Shown: positions 33,301-40,743 of the stretch, piece after piece
Layout: every line of letters begins with the position of its first letter
How positions within the stretch are numbered: the first letter of the stretch is position 1
DNA from: Streptomyces finlayi
GTDB lineage: Bacteria; Actinomycetota; Actinomycetes; Streptomycetales; Streptomycetaceae
Direction of reading: 5' to 3'
Assembly (NCBI RefSeq): GCF_014216315.1
Contig: NZ_CP045702.1
Span: 682,001 to 746,000 of the forward strand
DNA: 64,000 nt
The notes under the pieces: model-generated
The model's database searches: none
Told to the model about the DNA's origin: nothing
What the model saw: only the letters and a program-made list of their open reading frames with translations
Position numbers and translations under genes: made by a program

Positions 33301-34512
33301 TACCAGCTCACAGCAGCCGACATTCTCCGGATGAATCCGAACACCGGCACCTGCCCGGTGTTCAGCAGCCGTCGTGACGCCGAGATCACCCTCGACATCT
33401 ACCGTCGCGTACCGGTTTTGGTGGACGAGAACAAGCCCGACGGCAACCCGTGGGGCGTGTCGTTCATGACCATGTTCCACATGTCCAACGACTCCCACCT
33501 CTTCCGCCCCAGCGCCGAGCACAACGAGACCTTCGAGGACCTCCTGAAGGACGGCTGGGAGTTGGAGGGCAACATCCTCGTCCGCAACGACGAGCGGCTC
33601 CTCCCGCTCTACGAGGCGAAGATGCTCCATCACTACGACCATCGCTTCTCCACCTACGAAGACGCCACCGAGAAGCAGCTCAACAAGGGCACTCTCCCCC
33701 GCTTCACCCCGGACCAGCACCAGGACGCCTCGGCTGTTCCCATGCCGCGTTACTGGGTCCCGGAGCAGGACGTCCCGACCGGCGAGGTGGACAAGCACGG
33801 GAAGCCAGTCATGACTCCCGGCGTACGGAGTCGCCTGGCAGCGAAGGGTTGGGACCGGGAATGGGTTATGGGGTGGCGGGACATCGGCCGGACCAGCGAC
33901 GAGCGGACGATGATCAGTTCAGCGGTACCAGCGCACGGCTTTGGCCACCCGTTTCCCCTCGCCCTGCCCAGCGCTTCAGGCCAAGCGCCACTTCTCCTTG
34001 CCGTTCTCTCCGCCATGGCATTCGACTACGCCGTACGCCAGAAGATCGGCGGCACCCACCTCACCTACGGATACGTGGAACAGTTCCCTGTTCCGACCCC
34101 TGACACCCTGAGCCGCTATACGGACTTCATTCAACCCCGCCTGCGCGAACTCACCTATACGGCCGACGACATGGCGGGCTTCGCCCGCGACCTCGGCGAC
34201 ACCGGCTCCCCCTTCCGCTGGAACCCCGACCGCCGCGCTGCCATCCGCGCCGAGTTGGAAGCCCTCTTCTTCCACCTCTACGGCATCTCTCGCGACGACA
34301 CCGCCTACATCCTCGACACCTTCAACGTCACCCGCGACAACGACATCAAGGCCCACGGCGAGTACCGCACCAAGAATCTGATCCTCGCCGAGTACGACCG
34401 CATGGCCGCCGCCGGCCTCACCCTCGAAACCCCCCTCGACGAGTCCGAGACCGGCACCTACCGCTCCACCCTCACCCCACCCCCCGGCCACGGCCCCCGC
34501 CATCCGGCCTGA
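30391..34512 (+). CDS. drmMI: DrmMI/PglX-like type IIG-style adenine DNA methylase
   Basis: The 1373-residue methylase has SAM motif I DPACGSGHF (517-525), a DLNPMAVELAKVSLW acidic segment and the catalytic NPPW (792-795), in the order of gamma-class N6-adenine methylases (PglX, Eco57I). The long helical N-terminus and a target-recognition-like C-terminus are as in DrmMI. It would methylate host DNA to mark self in DISARM or act as a restriction-modification subunit. The nuclease motif expected in type IIG fusions was not recognised at the N-terminus. The gene starts at ATG 30391, coupled to drmD, and ends before a strong hairpin terminator. Confidence 0.9.
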   Translation: MSAATRTAPAFTSITTLGGLLPADMLLRIAEAKTVPGTKPADYGLPASVPVRDEAERAWEYLKPLWRELRTALPSDPVTGAPAADPTGRASTDWLAQLFRKLDFGALTPVGPPGIPADSDPSVAFPVSHRHGPALLHLIPWNQEPDKRPAPGQVPAQSLLQDCLNRTEAHLWAILTNGRRLRLLRDSSAMSTAAYVEFDLEAIFDGELFSEFVLLYAVLHASRFEVPEGSAASACWLERWRTEAVNSGARALDQLRLGVQHALTVLGTGFLRHPANTALREDVDPKALREALLRLVYRLLFVFVAEDREALLSPDATDRQRETYAKYFSSARLRIHARRRQGTGHGDLYEALRLVLDALGREGGRPELGLPGLGGLFSPNDADKPLTSLKLSNEALLTAVRHLAQVRDPGARRWRSVDYRHLDAEELGSVYESLLELEPKHSATDRSFELVEVAGNSRKTTGSYYTPSSLIECLLDTTLDPVIDDAVKRGEQRASAAGHPDPTDDIAAELLSLTVCDPACGSGHFLVASARRIAKRLASVRERNPEPTTDAVRHALHEVIARCIYGVDLNPMAVELAKVSLWLEALEPGKPLGFLDAHVKRGNGLIGATPKLLAGGVPDDAFKPIEGDDRKYASGLVKRNKAQRGGQDELLFGGGTLPSNTRYAAELARIVSAPADSLGQVHAQESAYLRYMDSSDYVQDLHAADAWCAAFVWPKQAGAPEAPTDQVFRALRERDQSAVPDATHAEILTLRDQYHFFHWHLEFPDVFAVPESGTGVQPGTGWAGGFDAVVGNPPWERVKLQEQEFFAQRDERIATAKNAAARKRMITALREDRDGALLYADFEAAKRRAEGESHFLRVSDRFPLTGRGDINTYAVFAETDRTLTGPRGRTGVIVPTGIATDATTQFFFKEIVMQGQLAALYDFENEDKVFPGVHNQLRFCLFMLRSSGSLDEPARVVFKVRQAEQIPERAYQLTAADILRMNPNTGTCPVFSSRRDAEITLDIYRRVPVLVDENKPDGNPWGVSFMTMFHMSNDSHLFRPSAEHNETFEDLLKDGWELEGNILVRNDERLLPLYEAKMLHHYDHRFSTYEDATEKQLNKGTLPRFTPDQHQDASAVPMPRYWVPEQDVPTGEVDKHGKPVMTPGVRSRLAAKGWDREWVMGWRDIGRTSDERTMISSAVPAHGFGHPFPLALPSASGQAPLLLAVLSAMAFDYAVRQKIGGTHLTYGYVEQFPVPTPDTLSRYTDFIQPRLRELTYTADDMAGFARDLGDTGSPFRWNPDRRAAIRAELEALFFHLYGISRDDTAYILDTFNVTRDNDIKAHGEYRTKNLILAEYDRMAAAGLTLETPLDESETGTYRSTLTPPPGHGPRHPA

Positions 34513-34539
34513 CCGGTTCCATCCCCGACGAACGAGAAA

Positions 34540-34573
34540 GCCGCCCACCACCGGAATCCCGGTGGTGGGCGGC
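34540..34573. terminator. Bidirectional hairpin terminator after drmMI
   Basis: A perfect 15-bp stem (34540-34554 and 34559-34573) has a 4-nt AATC loop. It lies between the convergent drmMI and DUF397 genes and separates the defence operon from the WhiJ-type cassette. Confidence 0.88.
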
Positions 34574-34592
34574 TCCAGTCTGGTCGAGCCGC

Positions 34593-34784
34593 TCAGCGCC
34601 CCGCCGTGAACCGTACGAACCGCCCCCACCCTTCACGGCCCACCGCGAAGGCGGCCCGCTCCAGGTCCTTGGAGTCCCTTACGTGGACGGCCTGTTCGGC
34701 GAACGCGACCTCTACGCAACTGTCACCCTGGGTGCCGCTGTAGCTGGACTTGAACCAGGCAAGTTCCGTCGTACCGCTGCTCAT
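34593..34784 (-). CDS. DUF397 small protein
   Basis: The 63-residue protein carries the family hallmarks FKSSYSG, a GDSCVEVAF core, VRDSK and a C-terminal WGRFVRFT. DUF397 proteins are small partners of WhiJ/Scr1-type regulators in Streptomyces and may work in a toxin-antitoxin-like or developmental switch. The start at ATG 34784 overlaps the stop of the regulator gene upstream (34781), so the two are translated together. Confidence 0.92.
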   Translation of the reverse strand: MSSGTTELAWFKSSYSGTQGDSCVEVAFAEQAVHVRDSKDLERAAFAVGREGWGRFVRFTAGR

Positions 34785-35683
34785 AGCTCTCCTCGCACTC
34801 GCTCCAGCAGGTCCCGCGATTCCTTGGGGTTGAGGGCCTGCGAGCGCAGTGTGTCATAGCGACGGCAGAGCAGACTGACCTCTTTCGGATCACCGATCAG
34901 ACGCCCGTTCTGCTGGCCCTCGGAGTAGCCGAGCCGCCGTCCCTCCACGGTCTCCAGCAACTGCACAGGCCCATCCAGGCACCCGTGGAACTCCAGTTTT
35001 GTCGGCACTACTTGCAGCGTCACATTGCGTGGTGCAGTCAGCTCAAGCACGTGGTCCAACATGTCCGCCTGCACCTGGTCCCCGCCCAACCCCCGCCGGA
35101 AGACCGACTCCTCCACGATGAAACCAAAGGGCACGGTCGGCCTGTCCCGCATCATCGCCGCCCGCTCCATTCGCGCGGTGAGCTGAGCCTCGGTCTGCGC
35201 GTCCGTCAGCAGCGGAATGCTGTTGTCGAACACCGCCCGCGCATACGCCTCCGACTGCAACAGCCCCGGCACCAGCCGACATTCATACGTACACAGACTC
35301 ACCGCCTCCCGCTCCAGCCGCGCCCACTGCCGGAACCAAGCCGCCAGCCCCACCTCCCCCCGGCTGAGATGCCGGGCCGACTTCCGCAGCGCCCCCGTGT
35401 TCCCCAGCGGCTCCTCCGCCCGCTCGACGAACGCCTCGTCCGGCATCCGCCGCCCCAACTCCACCGACTCCACCGTGTGCTTGGAGTACCGAACCAGCTC
35501 GGCGAACTCCGCCCGGCTCAGCCCCGCGTGCTCGCGCAGCGCCTGAAGGACCGCCCCGAACGTCCGCAGGCTGTCCGACGGATGCGGCTCCCGCTCCCAC
35601 TCGCCCGCCGGCACCGCCCGCGCACCGGCTTCCCCGACCGCCGCACCCTCACCGCTGTCCCCGACCTCCTCGACGATGCCCAT
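34781..35683 (-). CDS. WhiJ/Scr1-type helix-turn-helix regulator with DUF5753
   Basis: The 300-residue regulator has an XRE-type HTH near residues 40-95 (LREHAGLSRAEFAELVRYSK, HTVESVELGRRMP). The C-terminal DUF5753 domain includes ESRLVPGLLQ-like YECRLVPGLLQSEAYARAVF and QVVP. The start is ATG 35683 with AGAGGGA upstream (about 35692-35698); the in-frame ORF goes further back without a matching site. It is coupled to the DUF397 gene and divergent from the ATPase gene, the standard three-gene layout. The inverted repeat at 35794-35818 is a candidate operator. Confidence 0.9.
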   Translation of the reverse strand: MGIVEEVGDSGEGAAVGEAGARAVPAGEWEREPHPSDSLRTFGAVLQALREHAGLSRAEFAELVRYSKHTVESVELGRRMPDEAFVERAEEPLGNTGALRKSARHLSRGEVGLAAWFRQWARLEREAVSLCTYECRLVPGLLQSEAYARAVFDNSIPLLTDAQTEAQLTARMERAAMMRDRPTVPFGFIVEESVFRRGLGGDQVQADMLDHVLELTAPRNVTLQVVPTKLEFHGCLDGPVQLLETVEGRRLGYSEGQQNGRLIGDPKEVSLLCRRYDTLRSQALNPKESRDLLERVRGEL

Positions 35684-35793
35684 CCGCCGTCCCTCTCTGC
35701 CGTGCCGCACTCCGTACTGTCCGGGGCCCGCCCACCGCTCGCACCCCATCCACTCAGAGTGACCACACATCTTCGTACTGTCCACCCCGCGTG

Positions 35794-35818
35794 CCCGTAC
35801 GCTCACTCCGCGTACGGG
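35794..35818. promoter_or_regulatory. Inverted repeat between divergent regulator and ATPase genes
   Basis: CCCGTACGC at 35794-35802 pairs with GCGTACGGG at 35810-35818 (9-bp arms, 7-nt spacer). In addition CGTACTGTCC occurs at 35713-35722 and 35774-35783. These repeats sit in the shared promoter region and could be binding sites for the WhiJ-like regulator. Confidence 0.5.
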
Positions 35819-35863
35819 GTGTGCCTCTCGCGGCCGCTCACCTCGGACCACCACGCTGGCCTC

Positions 35864-36304
35864 ATGAACCAGACCGCCCCCCAACTGCGCACATCCGTAC
35901 AGTTGTTCTCTCAGCAGCTGTCATCAACCCGTCGCGGCGCCCGCCTCGCCCGCCTGCTCGCCGTGGCCGAACTGCTCTCCTGGGGCGCCCCGCCCGACCT
36001 CACGGAGCGTGCCGAACTCGTCGTCGCCGAACTCGCCGCCAACGCCGTACTCCACGGCCACACCCCCGGCCGCGACTTCCGTATCGCCCTCGCCTACGAC
36101 CCGCCGACCGACCGCCTCCGTATCGAAGTCACCGACTCCCGGGGCGACCGCCTCCCGAAGATCCCCCCGGCGGCCCCCGCACCCGACACCGGCGGACGCG
36201 GCCTGCGTCTCGTCGCCGCCCTCGCCGACCACTGGGACAGCGTTCCCTACCCGCCCAGCGGCAAGACCGTCCGCGCTCTGCTCTCCGAACCGGTCGGCCC
36301 CTGA
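35864..36304 (+). CDS. HATPase-domain anti-sigma-type regulator (RsbW-like)
   Basis: The 146-residue protein starts at ATG 35864 and has the GHKL ATPase motifs: AELVVAELAANAVLHG (N-box), VTDSRGD and GGRGLRLVAAL (G-box). Such small ATPases pair with WhiJ-like regulators and DUF397 proteins in Streptomyces. Some are serine kinases of anti-sigma antagonists. It is divergent from the HTH gene across 180 bp and convergent with the minus-strand defence operon. Whether it acts on the sigma factor encoded at 43993-45582 is unknown. Confidence 0.88.
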   Translation: MNQTAPQLRTSVQLFSQQLSSTRRGARLARLLAVAELLSWGAPPDLTERAELVVAELAANAVLHGHTPGRDFRIALAYDPPTDRLRIEVTDSRGDRLPKIPPAAPAPDTGGRGLRLVAALADHWDSVPYPPSGKTVRALLSEPVGP

Positions 36305-36447
36305 CCTCGCCGCGCCCCACCCCCGGCACGCCGCGAACTCATGACAGGCCATGCCCTGTCCGCCGGACAACGGCCCGGCCTCGGCGACCACACGCGCCGA
36401 CTCCGTGATGCGCGGGAAGCACGGGAAGCACGGGCCGGCGGGGCGAT

Positions 36448-37677
36448 TCACTCGCTCTCTTCGCCGCCCTCCTGCTCAGACGACTGCGCAGCGCGGATCG
36501 CCAGGACTCCCACGGCCACGACCGCGACACCCACCCCCGCAGCCGCCGCTTTGCGTCCCGCCTCTGCGGCCGCGTTCTTCAACTGTTTCGCGTCCTTGGC
36601 CGCGTCCCACCAGCGGGTCCCCTCCGTCGAGCGTCGACCGGACTCGATTCCGAGCGGCCTGTGGAAGTCATCGACGGTCTTGCCGGCCTGGTTGACCGAG
36701 GCCACCACGGCCCGGTGGACGGACAAGTGGAGGAGCACATTGGAGCGGGCCGTGTCGGCAGCCGTGTCCATCCGCGCCATCAGGTGCTCGACAGCCTCCG
36801 AGATGAGCTCCCGCCGCCTCTGCCTGTCCTCCTTGAGCGCGAGCCGACGTCCGTCCAGCTTGTCCGGGGACTCGTACAGCACCCGCTCCAGTCGCAGCAG
36901 GTCGAGCGCGTTCTGCAGCTCGTAGCACCGAGCCACAACGGGGAGGAGATCCTGGAGTTTGGCGTCCACTTCCCTGGCGGACTCGGCCAGGTCGCCGACC
37001 TTGGTCGCACTCTCCATCCGCTTCGCGAGTGCGTCGAGTCGGCGCAGCGCCCACCCCAGAGCGTCCGTGATCGTGTGGGTCCTGGCCTGCACCGTCGACC
37101 ACGTGTCATCGTCGACCCGGCCCTCCAGTCGCAGGACGGTCATGGCGGACTCGATGTCGAAGCCCGCTCCGACCACCTTCCCCAGTTCGACGTCCTCCTG
37201 TGCGCGGATCACGTCGTCGATCTTCTTGTCGATCGTCGCGAGATAGCTCTTGATCTCGCTCATCTCCTGCTGTCTGGAGAGCTGCGCCATGATTCCCGCG
37301 ACACCGGCGAGGTTCGCCGGGTTGACCAAGAAGGAGCCGGCTCCCTTCTCCGCCTGGAGCCACGACTTGATCAGCCCAGGCTGCCCCACCATCACATGGC
37401 TGACGCCTGGCGTTCCGGTCTCCATCAGCCCGTGTTCCTTGACGAGGCGCGCGGACTCCTTCGTCAACTTCAGCCAGCACGCCGAGTTGGCGGACATCTC
37501 GGAGCCTGTCTGTGCGACCGCGGCCCCGAAACGGAGCAGAGCTCCCAGCCTTCGCCCGCTGATCTCCGTCGCCAGCGACAACAGCCGTTCGGAGGCGAGG
37601 AAATGCTCGACATCCTTCTGACTGCCGAGGACCGTGATCCCGTCGCCGTCGCTGATCAACTGAATCTTCTTGTCCAT
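36448..37677 (-). CDS. Unrecognised coiled-coil protein with C-terminal hydrophobic segment
   Basis: The 409-residue protein belongs to no family I can name. It is largely helical: an N-terminal mixed domain (1-120), a helical stretch with coiled-coil character (about 130-330), and a C-terminal hydrophobic segment (about 374-396, AAAAGVGVAVVAVGVLAIRA) with a short acidic tail. This suggests a membrane-anchored or membrane-inserting protein. AGGAGTGG precedes ATG 37677. It is the last gene of the minus-strand defence operon, 70 bp behind the small SF1 helicase. Its position fits an effector or accessory role, but that is inference only. Confidence 0.7.
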   Translation of the reverse strand: MDKKIQLISDGDGITVLGSQKDVEHFLASERLLSLATEISGRRLGALLRFGAAVAQTGSEMSANSACWLKLTKESARLVKEHGLMETGTPGVSHVMVGQPGLIKSWLQAEKGAGSFLVNPANLAGVAGIMAQLSRQQEMSEIKSYLATIDKKIDDVIRAQEDVELGKVVGAGFDIESAMTVLRLEGRVDDDTWSTVQARTHTITDALGWALRRLDALAKRMESATKVGDLAESAREVDAKLQDLLPVVARCYELQNALDLLRLERVLYESPDKLDGRRLALKEDRQRRRELISEAVEHLMARMDTAADTARSNVLLHLSVHRAVVASVNQAGKTVDDFHRPLGIESGRRSTEGTRWWDAAKDAKQLKNAAAEAGRKAAAAGVGVAVVAVGVLAIRAAQSSEQEGGEESE

Positions 37678-37747
37678 GGTCCACTCCTGAAACGGCGCCG
37701 TGCAGCGGGTAGTAGTTGGGGAGCGGCGGGATGCCCTCCGCCACGTT

Positions 37748-38851
37748 TCATTTCATCGTCGCCCAGCCCCGCAGCCCTTCCAGGTGACCGGGCAGCCGAT
37801 TGCCCTGCCAGCCCAGGACGAGGCGCTGACGGGCGCGGGTGATCATGACGTAGTAGGCCATGCGCAGTGCGGCGGACGTCGGGTCGGTGGCCGCGTCGGT
37901 CTCGGTGTCGGCGATGACGACGGTGTCGAAGTCGAGCCCCTTGGCGCTCTCGCGGTGGACGAGGACGACGCCGGGGCGGGCCAGGTCGAGGTCGCGGTAG
38001 CGGCCGGTGCTCGCCGCCGAGCTGTAGAGCTGCGGTTCGGCGGGGAGGCCGGCCCTTTCGAGGCGGCGTAGGAGGTCGGCACCCGTACGCAGCGACGCCA
38101 CGATCACCCCGACCCGGTCGCGCGGGTTCCGCAGGGACAGCGTGGCGATCTCTTCGGAGATCTCCTTGGTACCGGAGAAGTGGCGGACGACGGGCAGGGA
38201 ACCGCTGCGGAGCGGGATCTCTGGGCGGGTGCCGCCGGTGCGGAAGAACTCGGCGAGGGAGGCGATCTCGCGGGTGTTGCGGTGGTTGCCGCCGATCTCG
38301 GTCCGTCCCGTCGAGCGGCCGAGGGTTTGGGTGATCTCGGCGAGGGTGGAGTTGGTTTCGGTGAGGCGCTGGCACTCGTCGGCGAAGACCGTGACCGAGG
38401 CTGCGGAGAGACGGGCCAGCCCGTAGAAGCCCGGTGACAGGTCCTGGCCTTCGTCGATGACGAGGTGGGGCGCTCCCGAGTCGTCCTCGCCGAAGGTGGC
38501 TGCGGCACGGTGGATGAGGGCCGTCCAGTCGAACCAGCCGTCCCCGGTGCGTGGGGCGTCGGCGCCGAAGCGGCGGTTGATCCAGCCATGGACTGTGGCG
38601 GTCTCGACGGGGGCCGCGGGGATCGCGAGGTCCTTGAGGGTGTCCCGCAGGAGTTGGCTGAGCAGCCTGGAACGGGACAGCAGCACGGTGGGGCGGCCGG
38701 TGAGGGCGAGGTGGACGGCGCGGTGGGCGGCGAGCAGGCTCTTGCCGCTGCCGGGCGGGCCGCTGACGAGGTGGTGTCCGCTCAGGGGCAGGTCGTCCAG
38801 GCAGAGGCGTTGGGCTGGAGTGAGGTCGGTGTGGAGCACGGGGGTTTTCAC
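37748..38851 (-). CDS. Small SF1 (UvrD/PcrA-like) helicase or ATPase
   Basis: The 367-residue protein has GPPGSGKS (31-38), a Walker B DEGQD (133-137), GNHRNTREIASLA, and a C-terminal KGLDFDTVVIAD...MITRARQRL motif VI. These are SF1 helicase motifs in order. It is far shorter than UvrD (about 720 residues), so the accessory subdomains are mostly missing. The GTG start at 38851 overlaps the drmB stop, showing it is made with DrmB. DISARM systems usually place a PLD-family DrmC here; none is present, so this protein may take over a DNA-handling role. Confidence 0.88.
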   Translation of the reverse strand: MKTPVLHTDLTPAQRLCLDDLPLSGHHLVSGPPGSGKSLLAAHRAVHLALTGRPTVLLSRSRLLSQLLRDTLKDLAIPAAPVETATVHGWINRRFGADAPRTGDGWFDWTALIHRAAATFGEDDSGAPHLVIDEGQDLSPGFYGLARLSAASVTVFADECQRLTETNSTLAEITQTLGRSTGRTEIGGNHRNTREIASLAEFFRTGGTRPEIPLRSGSLPVVRHFSGTKEISEEIATLSLRNPRDRVGVIVASLRTGADLLRRLERAGLPAEPQLYSSAASTGRYRDLDLARPGVVLVHRESAKGLDFDTVVIADTETDAATDPTSAALRMAYYVMITRARQRLVLGWQGNRLPGHLEGLRGWATMK

Positions 38852-40743
38852 AGCGGGCGTCCCAGGGCGGTAGCGGTGGCGGCTGCGGCCTCGCGGCTCG
38901 CGGTGAGGACGTCGCTGAAGTAGCCGGGGACCTGGGCGGAGCCGACGACCAGGGCCCGGTCCAGGAGGGTGTTGCCGGTCTGGCAGCTCGTCTCGGGGAG
39001 CAGGGTGCAGGCGTGGCAGGCGGCCCGGTTGAGGTTTCCGAAGCCCTGGCCGGTGTGCTCCGCGCACAGGGGGTCGGCGGAGCACCAGGCAGCCGCCTCC
39101 AGCATCCGGACGAGGGTCTCGGCGAAGTGCGGTGCCTCGCCCTGGCGGACGAGTCCGCCGAGGGTGCCTTCGGCGTCGCCGGCTGCCGTGTAGACGAGCA
39201 GACCGTGCTGGCCGTACTCGGGGCGGCCGTAGACCCGCTCGCGCAAGGAAGCGGTGGTGTAGCCGGAGTCGAAGGAGAGCTGACGGATCAGCAGGTGGGC
39301 GAGGGTGTGCAGGAGTACGAAGCGGGGGGAGAGTTCGGCGCCGGCGGTCTCGGCGAGCTGCTCGGCGCGGAACGAGGCGTCGAGGTCGTCGCGGACGCGG
39401 TGCACGTGCGCCCGTACGCGGGGGTCGCGTTCCCAGTCGGCGAGGCGCTGCTCGTCGAGGCTGAGGACGAGCCCCTCGCCGTAGACCTCCGTCGCGGGAA
39501 GCCAGCGCAGGCGGCCGCTGGTGTCGGCGGGGACGAGGAGGCCGTGCGGGGCGTAGCGGCGGAAGCCGGTCAGGGCCCGTACCTCGCGGAGGCGGTCGAC
39601 GAGGAGGACACCGCCGACGTGGGCGTCGAGGGCGGCCCAGGGCTCCTCCGTGTCGCCGTCCAGGCCGAGGTTGCCGCGGCGTACCGCGAACTCCTTGGTG
39701 GGTTCCGGGAACTGCTCGGCGGCGAAGGCGTCCCACTCGTCGCGGCTGAGGTCGAGCTTCTCCGGTGCCGGCCGGGTGGCGGGCACCGGTGCGGGGGTTC
39801 CGGTTGCCTCGGCGAGGAGCTGGTCCATGAGGCTGTCGGAGGCCCCGGTGTCTTCCTGGATCATGCCGCGGAAGAGGTCCGCCCGGGGTGTGCCGGCCAC
39901 GGCGAGCAGGTTCTCCCAGTACCCGTGGTCGCGTACGGATTCGGCCGTGTCGGATTCCTGCGCCGTCTGCTTCGGCTCCGTGGTCTGCGGGATGTCGAGC
40001 GCCGAGTACACGACCGGGTGGTAGACGTTGCCGGCGGTGCGCTGCACGACGTGCACCTGCTGGCCGCAGGTGACGTCGGGATTCCGGCGCTGCCAGGGGT
40101 TGCGGGCCGAGCAGCGTCCGGGCTGGGGGCCGAGGACGTCGAGCAGGTCGCGTGTGGCTCCGCACGGCCGGCCGGCCCGGGTCCCTCCGCAGCGGATCGA
40201 GAGCGCTTCGAGTCCGGAGGCCCGGTCGGCGACAAGGAAGCTGAGACGACCGGCCTTCCACGCGTGCGGTGCCTCGGAGCACGCGTCGCGCTGCTCGGCC
40301 GGGAGCTTGGAGTGGGCCCAGTACCACCAGTCGACGTCGTCGAGGTGCCCGTCCGGGCAGATACGGACGAACCGCATCGGGGCGAGGCGGGGTGCTGCGG
40401 CGCAGGCCTTGCAGAGCGGCGGTTCGCCGGGCTTCTCGTCCTCGCGCAGGAAGCGGACCATCGTCCGGCAGGCCCCGCAGAACAACCAGCCGGGGAAGCG
40501 CACATAGGGGACGCCGGGGCGGTCGGTCCGGTCGTAGAGGTCGTTGAGTGTGTGCGGGGCAGCGTGGAATGCGGTGACGCCCAGGCGGGCGGCGAGCCGC
40601 TCGGAAGGCACGGGTGTCCTGCCCTGTTGCGGCCACATCTCGATTCCGGCGGCGACGAACGACTCGCCCTGGACGTCGAGGACGGCGCCGACACCGAACG
40701 GCAGTACCGTCTGCGCCTGACGGACCCGGAGTTTCCGCTTCAC
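38848..40743 (-). CDS. drmB: DrmB-like DUF1998 protein
   Basis: The 631-residue protein starts at GTG 40743 (VKRKLRVRQAQTVLPFGVGAVLDV) and carries cysteine pairs typical of DrmB: CGAC (about residue 95), CKAC, a middle CSAR/C segment and C-terminal CSADPLC, CHAC and CQTG. The HTLAHLLIRQLSFDSGY motif near the C-terminus is the DUF1998 signature. DrmB forms a complex with DrmA that binds unmethylated phage DNA ends. It is coupled to drmA by GTGA and to the small SF1 helicase downstream. All family cysteines appear intact. Confidence 0.92.
   Translation of the reverse strand: MKRKLRVRQAQTVLPFGVGAVLDVQGESFVAAGIEMWPQQGRTPVPSERLAARLGVTAFHAAPHTLNDLYDRTDRPGVPYVRFPGWLFCGACRTMVRFLREDEKPGEPPLCKACAAAPRLAPMRFVRICPDGHLDDVDWWYWAHSKLPAEQRDACSEAPHAWKAGRLSFLVADRASGLEALSIRCGGTRAGRPCGATRDLLDVLGPQPGRCSARNPWQRRNPDVTCGQQVHVVQRTAGNVYHPVVYSALDIPQTTEPKQTAQESDTAESVRDHGYWENLLAVAGTPRADLFRGMIQEDTGASDSLMDQLLAEATGTPAPVPATRPAPEKLDLSRDEWDAFAAEQFPEPTKEFAVRRGNLGLDGDTEEPWAALDAHVGGVLLVDRLREVRALTGFRRYAPHGLLVPADTSGRLRWLPATEVYGEGLVLSLDEQRLADWERDPRVRAHVHRVRDDLDASFRAEQLAETAGAELSPRFVLLHTLAHLLIRQLSFDSGYTTASLRERVYGRPEYGQHGLLVYTAAGDAEGTLGGLVRQGEAPHFAETLVRMLEAAAWCSADPLCAEHTGQGFGNLNRAACHACTLLPETSCQTGNTLLDRALVVGSAQVPGYFSDVLTASREAAAATATALGRPL

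Noticed and set aside
30391..34512. BREX/Pgl system assignment for the PglX-like methylase
   Set aside because: No PglZ, BrxC/PglY or BrxL/Lon gene is in the window. DrmD, DrmA and DrmB-like partners favour DISARM.
34985..35863. Long plus-strand extension upstream of the HATPase gene
   Set aside because: It is antisense to the WhiJ-like regulator and reads as a Pro/Arg-rich shadow frame. The true start is ATG 35864.
38852..40636. Minus-strand extension of the small SF1 helicase to a 962-codon ORF
   Set aside because: The extra part overlaps drmB in another frame and is Arg/Pro-rich without motifs. GTG 38851 overlaps the drmB stop as expected for a coupled gene.
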